In this document: piece by piece, positions 6,674 through 6,931 of the stretch
Numbering within the stretch: position 1 is the stretch's first letter
Layout of the letters: every line of letters starts with the position of its first letter
NCBI GenBank assembly: GCA_900550625.1
Contig: URSW01000088.1
Coordinates: forward strand, 1 to 6,931
Direction of reading: 5' to 3'
Length of the DNA: 6,931 nt
Source of the DNA: an uncultured Eubacteriales bacterium
GTDB taxonomy: Bacteria > Bacillota > Clostridia > Oscillospirales > CAG-272
The notes under the pieces: model-generated
Databases searched by the model: none
What the model was told of the DNA's origin: nothing
The model's input: the letters and a program-made list of their open reading frames with translations, nothing else
Program-made: the position numbers and the translations under genes

Positions 6674-6712
6674 AAAATGCCGTGCAGACTGCTGTCTGCA
6701 CGGCATTTTCTT
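6674..6712 (+). terminator. Strong intrinsic terminator after thrS
   Basis: A perfect 16-bp stem pairs 6674-6689 with 6694-6709 around a TGCT loop. It starts with AAAA and ends with TTTT, then CTT, 13 nt after the thrS stop. The flanking A and T runs would let it work in both directions. Confidence 0.93.
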
Positions 6713-6772
6713 GTGCGTTTCGGCGGATTTTACGGTGATTTTTGACTTTTCGTTTTTTGTTCCGTAATTCGC

Positions 6773-6801
6773 TTGACAAAAAATGTTCGGTATGATAGAG
6801 T
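6773..6801 (+). promoter_or_regulatory. Promoter of the lipoprotein gene
   Basis: A perfect -35 TTGACA (6773-6778) is followed after 17 nt by TAGAGT (6796-6801), preceded by TG at 6793-6794, an extended -10. The nearer TATGAT (6791-6796) would leave only 12 nt and is unlikely as the partner. Transcription would start near 6808. Confidence 0.75.
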
Positions 6802-6836
6802 TAAGGAAGAAGAATCGCGCATATACGGGAAAAGAA

Positions 6837-6856
6837 TATTCCTCCGAAGGAGAATA
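6837..6856 (+). promoter_or_regulatory. Hairpin covering the Shine-Dalgarno of the lipoprotein gene
   Basis: TATT (6837-6840) and CTCC (6842-6845), with C6841 bulged, pair with GGAG (6849-6852) and AATA (6853-6856) around a GAA loop. The GGAG of the ribosome binding site (AAGGAG, 6847-6852) is wholly inside the stem. The hairpin is small and A/U-rich in its lower half, so it may only dampen initiation. Confidence 0.45.
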
Positions 6857-6861
6857 GATTT

Positions 6862-6931
6862 ATGAAAAAGATACTCGCACTTGCGCTGAGCGTACTCACT
6901 GTATCGTCGGTGCTCGCGTCCTGCTCCGGCG
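6862..6931 (+). CDS. Secreted lipoprotein, N-terminal fragment cut by the window end
   Basis: The first 23 codons are visible. A short positive start (MKK) is followed by a hydrophobic stretch (residues 4-18) and the lipobox LASC, with C21 as the predicted lipid-modified cysteine after signal peptidase II cleavage. The protein should be anchored on the outer face of the cell membrane. ATG 6862 follows AAGGAG (6847-6852) by 9 nt. The gene has its own promoter and sits behind the thrS terminator, so it is probably unrelated to thrS. In Clostridia such starts are often solute-binding proteins of ABC transporters, but nothing visible fixes the function. Confidence 0.85.
   Translation, partial: MKKILALALSVLTVSSVLASCSG

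Noticed and set aside
6791..6796. TATGAT as the -10 box of the lipoprotein promoter
   Set aside because: It leaves only 12 nt to TTGACA. The extended -10 TGATAGAGT with a 17-nt spacer fits better.
1..6931. CRISPR array, transposon ends, tRNA or rRNA genes
   Set aside because: No regularly spaced repeats, terminal inverted repeats with a transposase, cloverleaf or rRNA signature was found on either strand.

Overview
The window looks like chromosomal DNA of a gut-type, fairly GC-rich Clostridia (Firmicutes). The grounds are an FMN riboswitch with an intrinsic terminator, a tRNA-responsive T-box leader ahead of a threonyl-tRNA synthetase, strong sigma-A-type promoters and AGGAG-type ribosome binding sites. 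All complete genes lie on the plus strand. The first ~0.8 kb does not fit: its codon use (GAA for Glu, CTG for Leu) and its protein, which resembles the actinobacterial DUF4192 family, suggest a Bifidobacterium-like source. It is joined in frame to the middle of a clostridial GH94 glycoside phosphorylase gene, most simply an assembly or cloning chimera, less likely a real fusion.

Layout: 1-3066 is one open frame, DUF4192-like up to about 786 and then the C-terminal ~760 residues of a GH94 phosphorylase. 3067-3517 holds weak hairpins, a near-perfect promoter, an FMN riboswitch and its terminator. 3518-4180 encodes the riboflavin ECF transporter S component RibU. 4181-4364 holds a terminator-like hairpin and otherwise little. 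4365-4689 holds a second near-perfect promoter, a T-box whose specifier can be read as ACC (Thr), its terminator and three small hairpins. 4690-6660 encodes ThrRS (656 aa). A 16-bp terminator follows, then a promoter and the first 23 codons of a secreted lipoprotein, cut off by the window end.

The genes appear to be independent transcription units. ribU and thrS are each controlled by premature termination in an RNA leader, one predicted to sense FMN and the other uncharged tRNA-Thr. The lipoprotein's Shine-Dalgarno sequence can be folded into a small hairpin. I saw no new multi-gene system, CRISPR array, tRNA, rRNA or mobile element. The points most worth checking are the chimeric junction, a plausible FMN antiterminator pairing, small hairpins directly behind both leader terminators, the SD-masking hairpin, and an extra C-terminal membrane segment in RibU.
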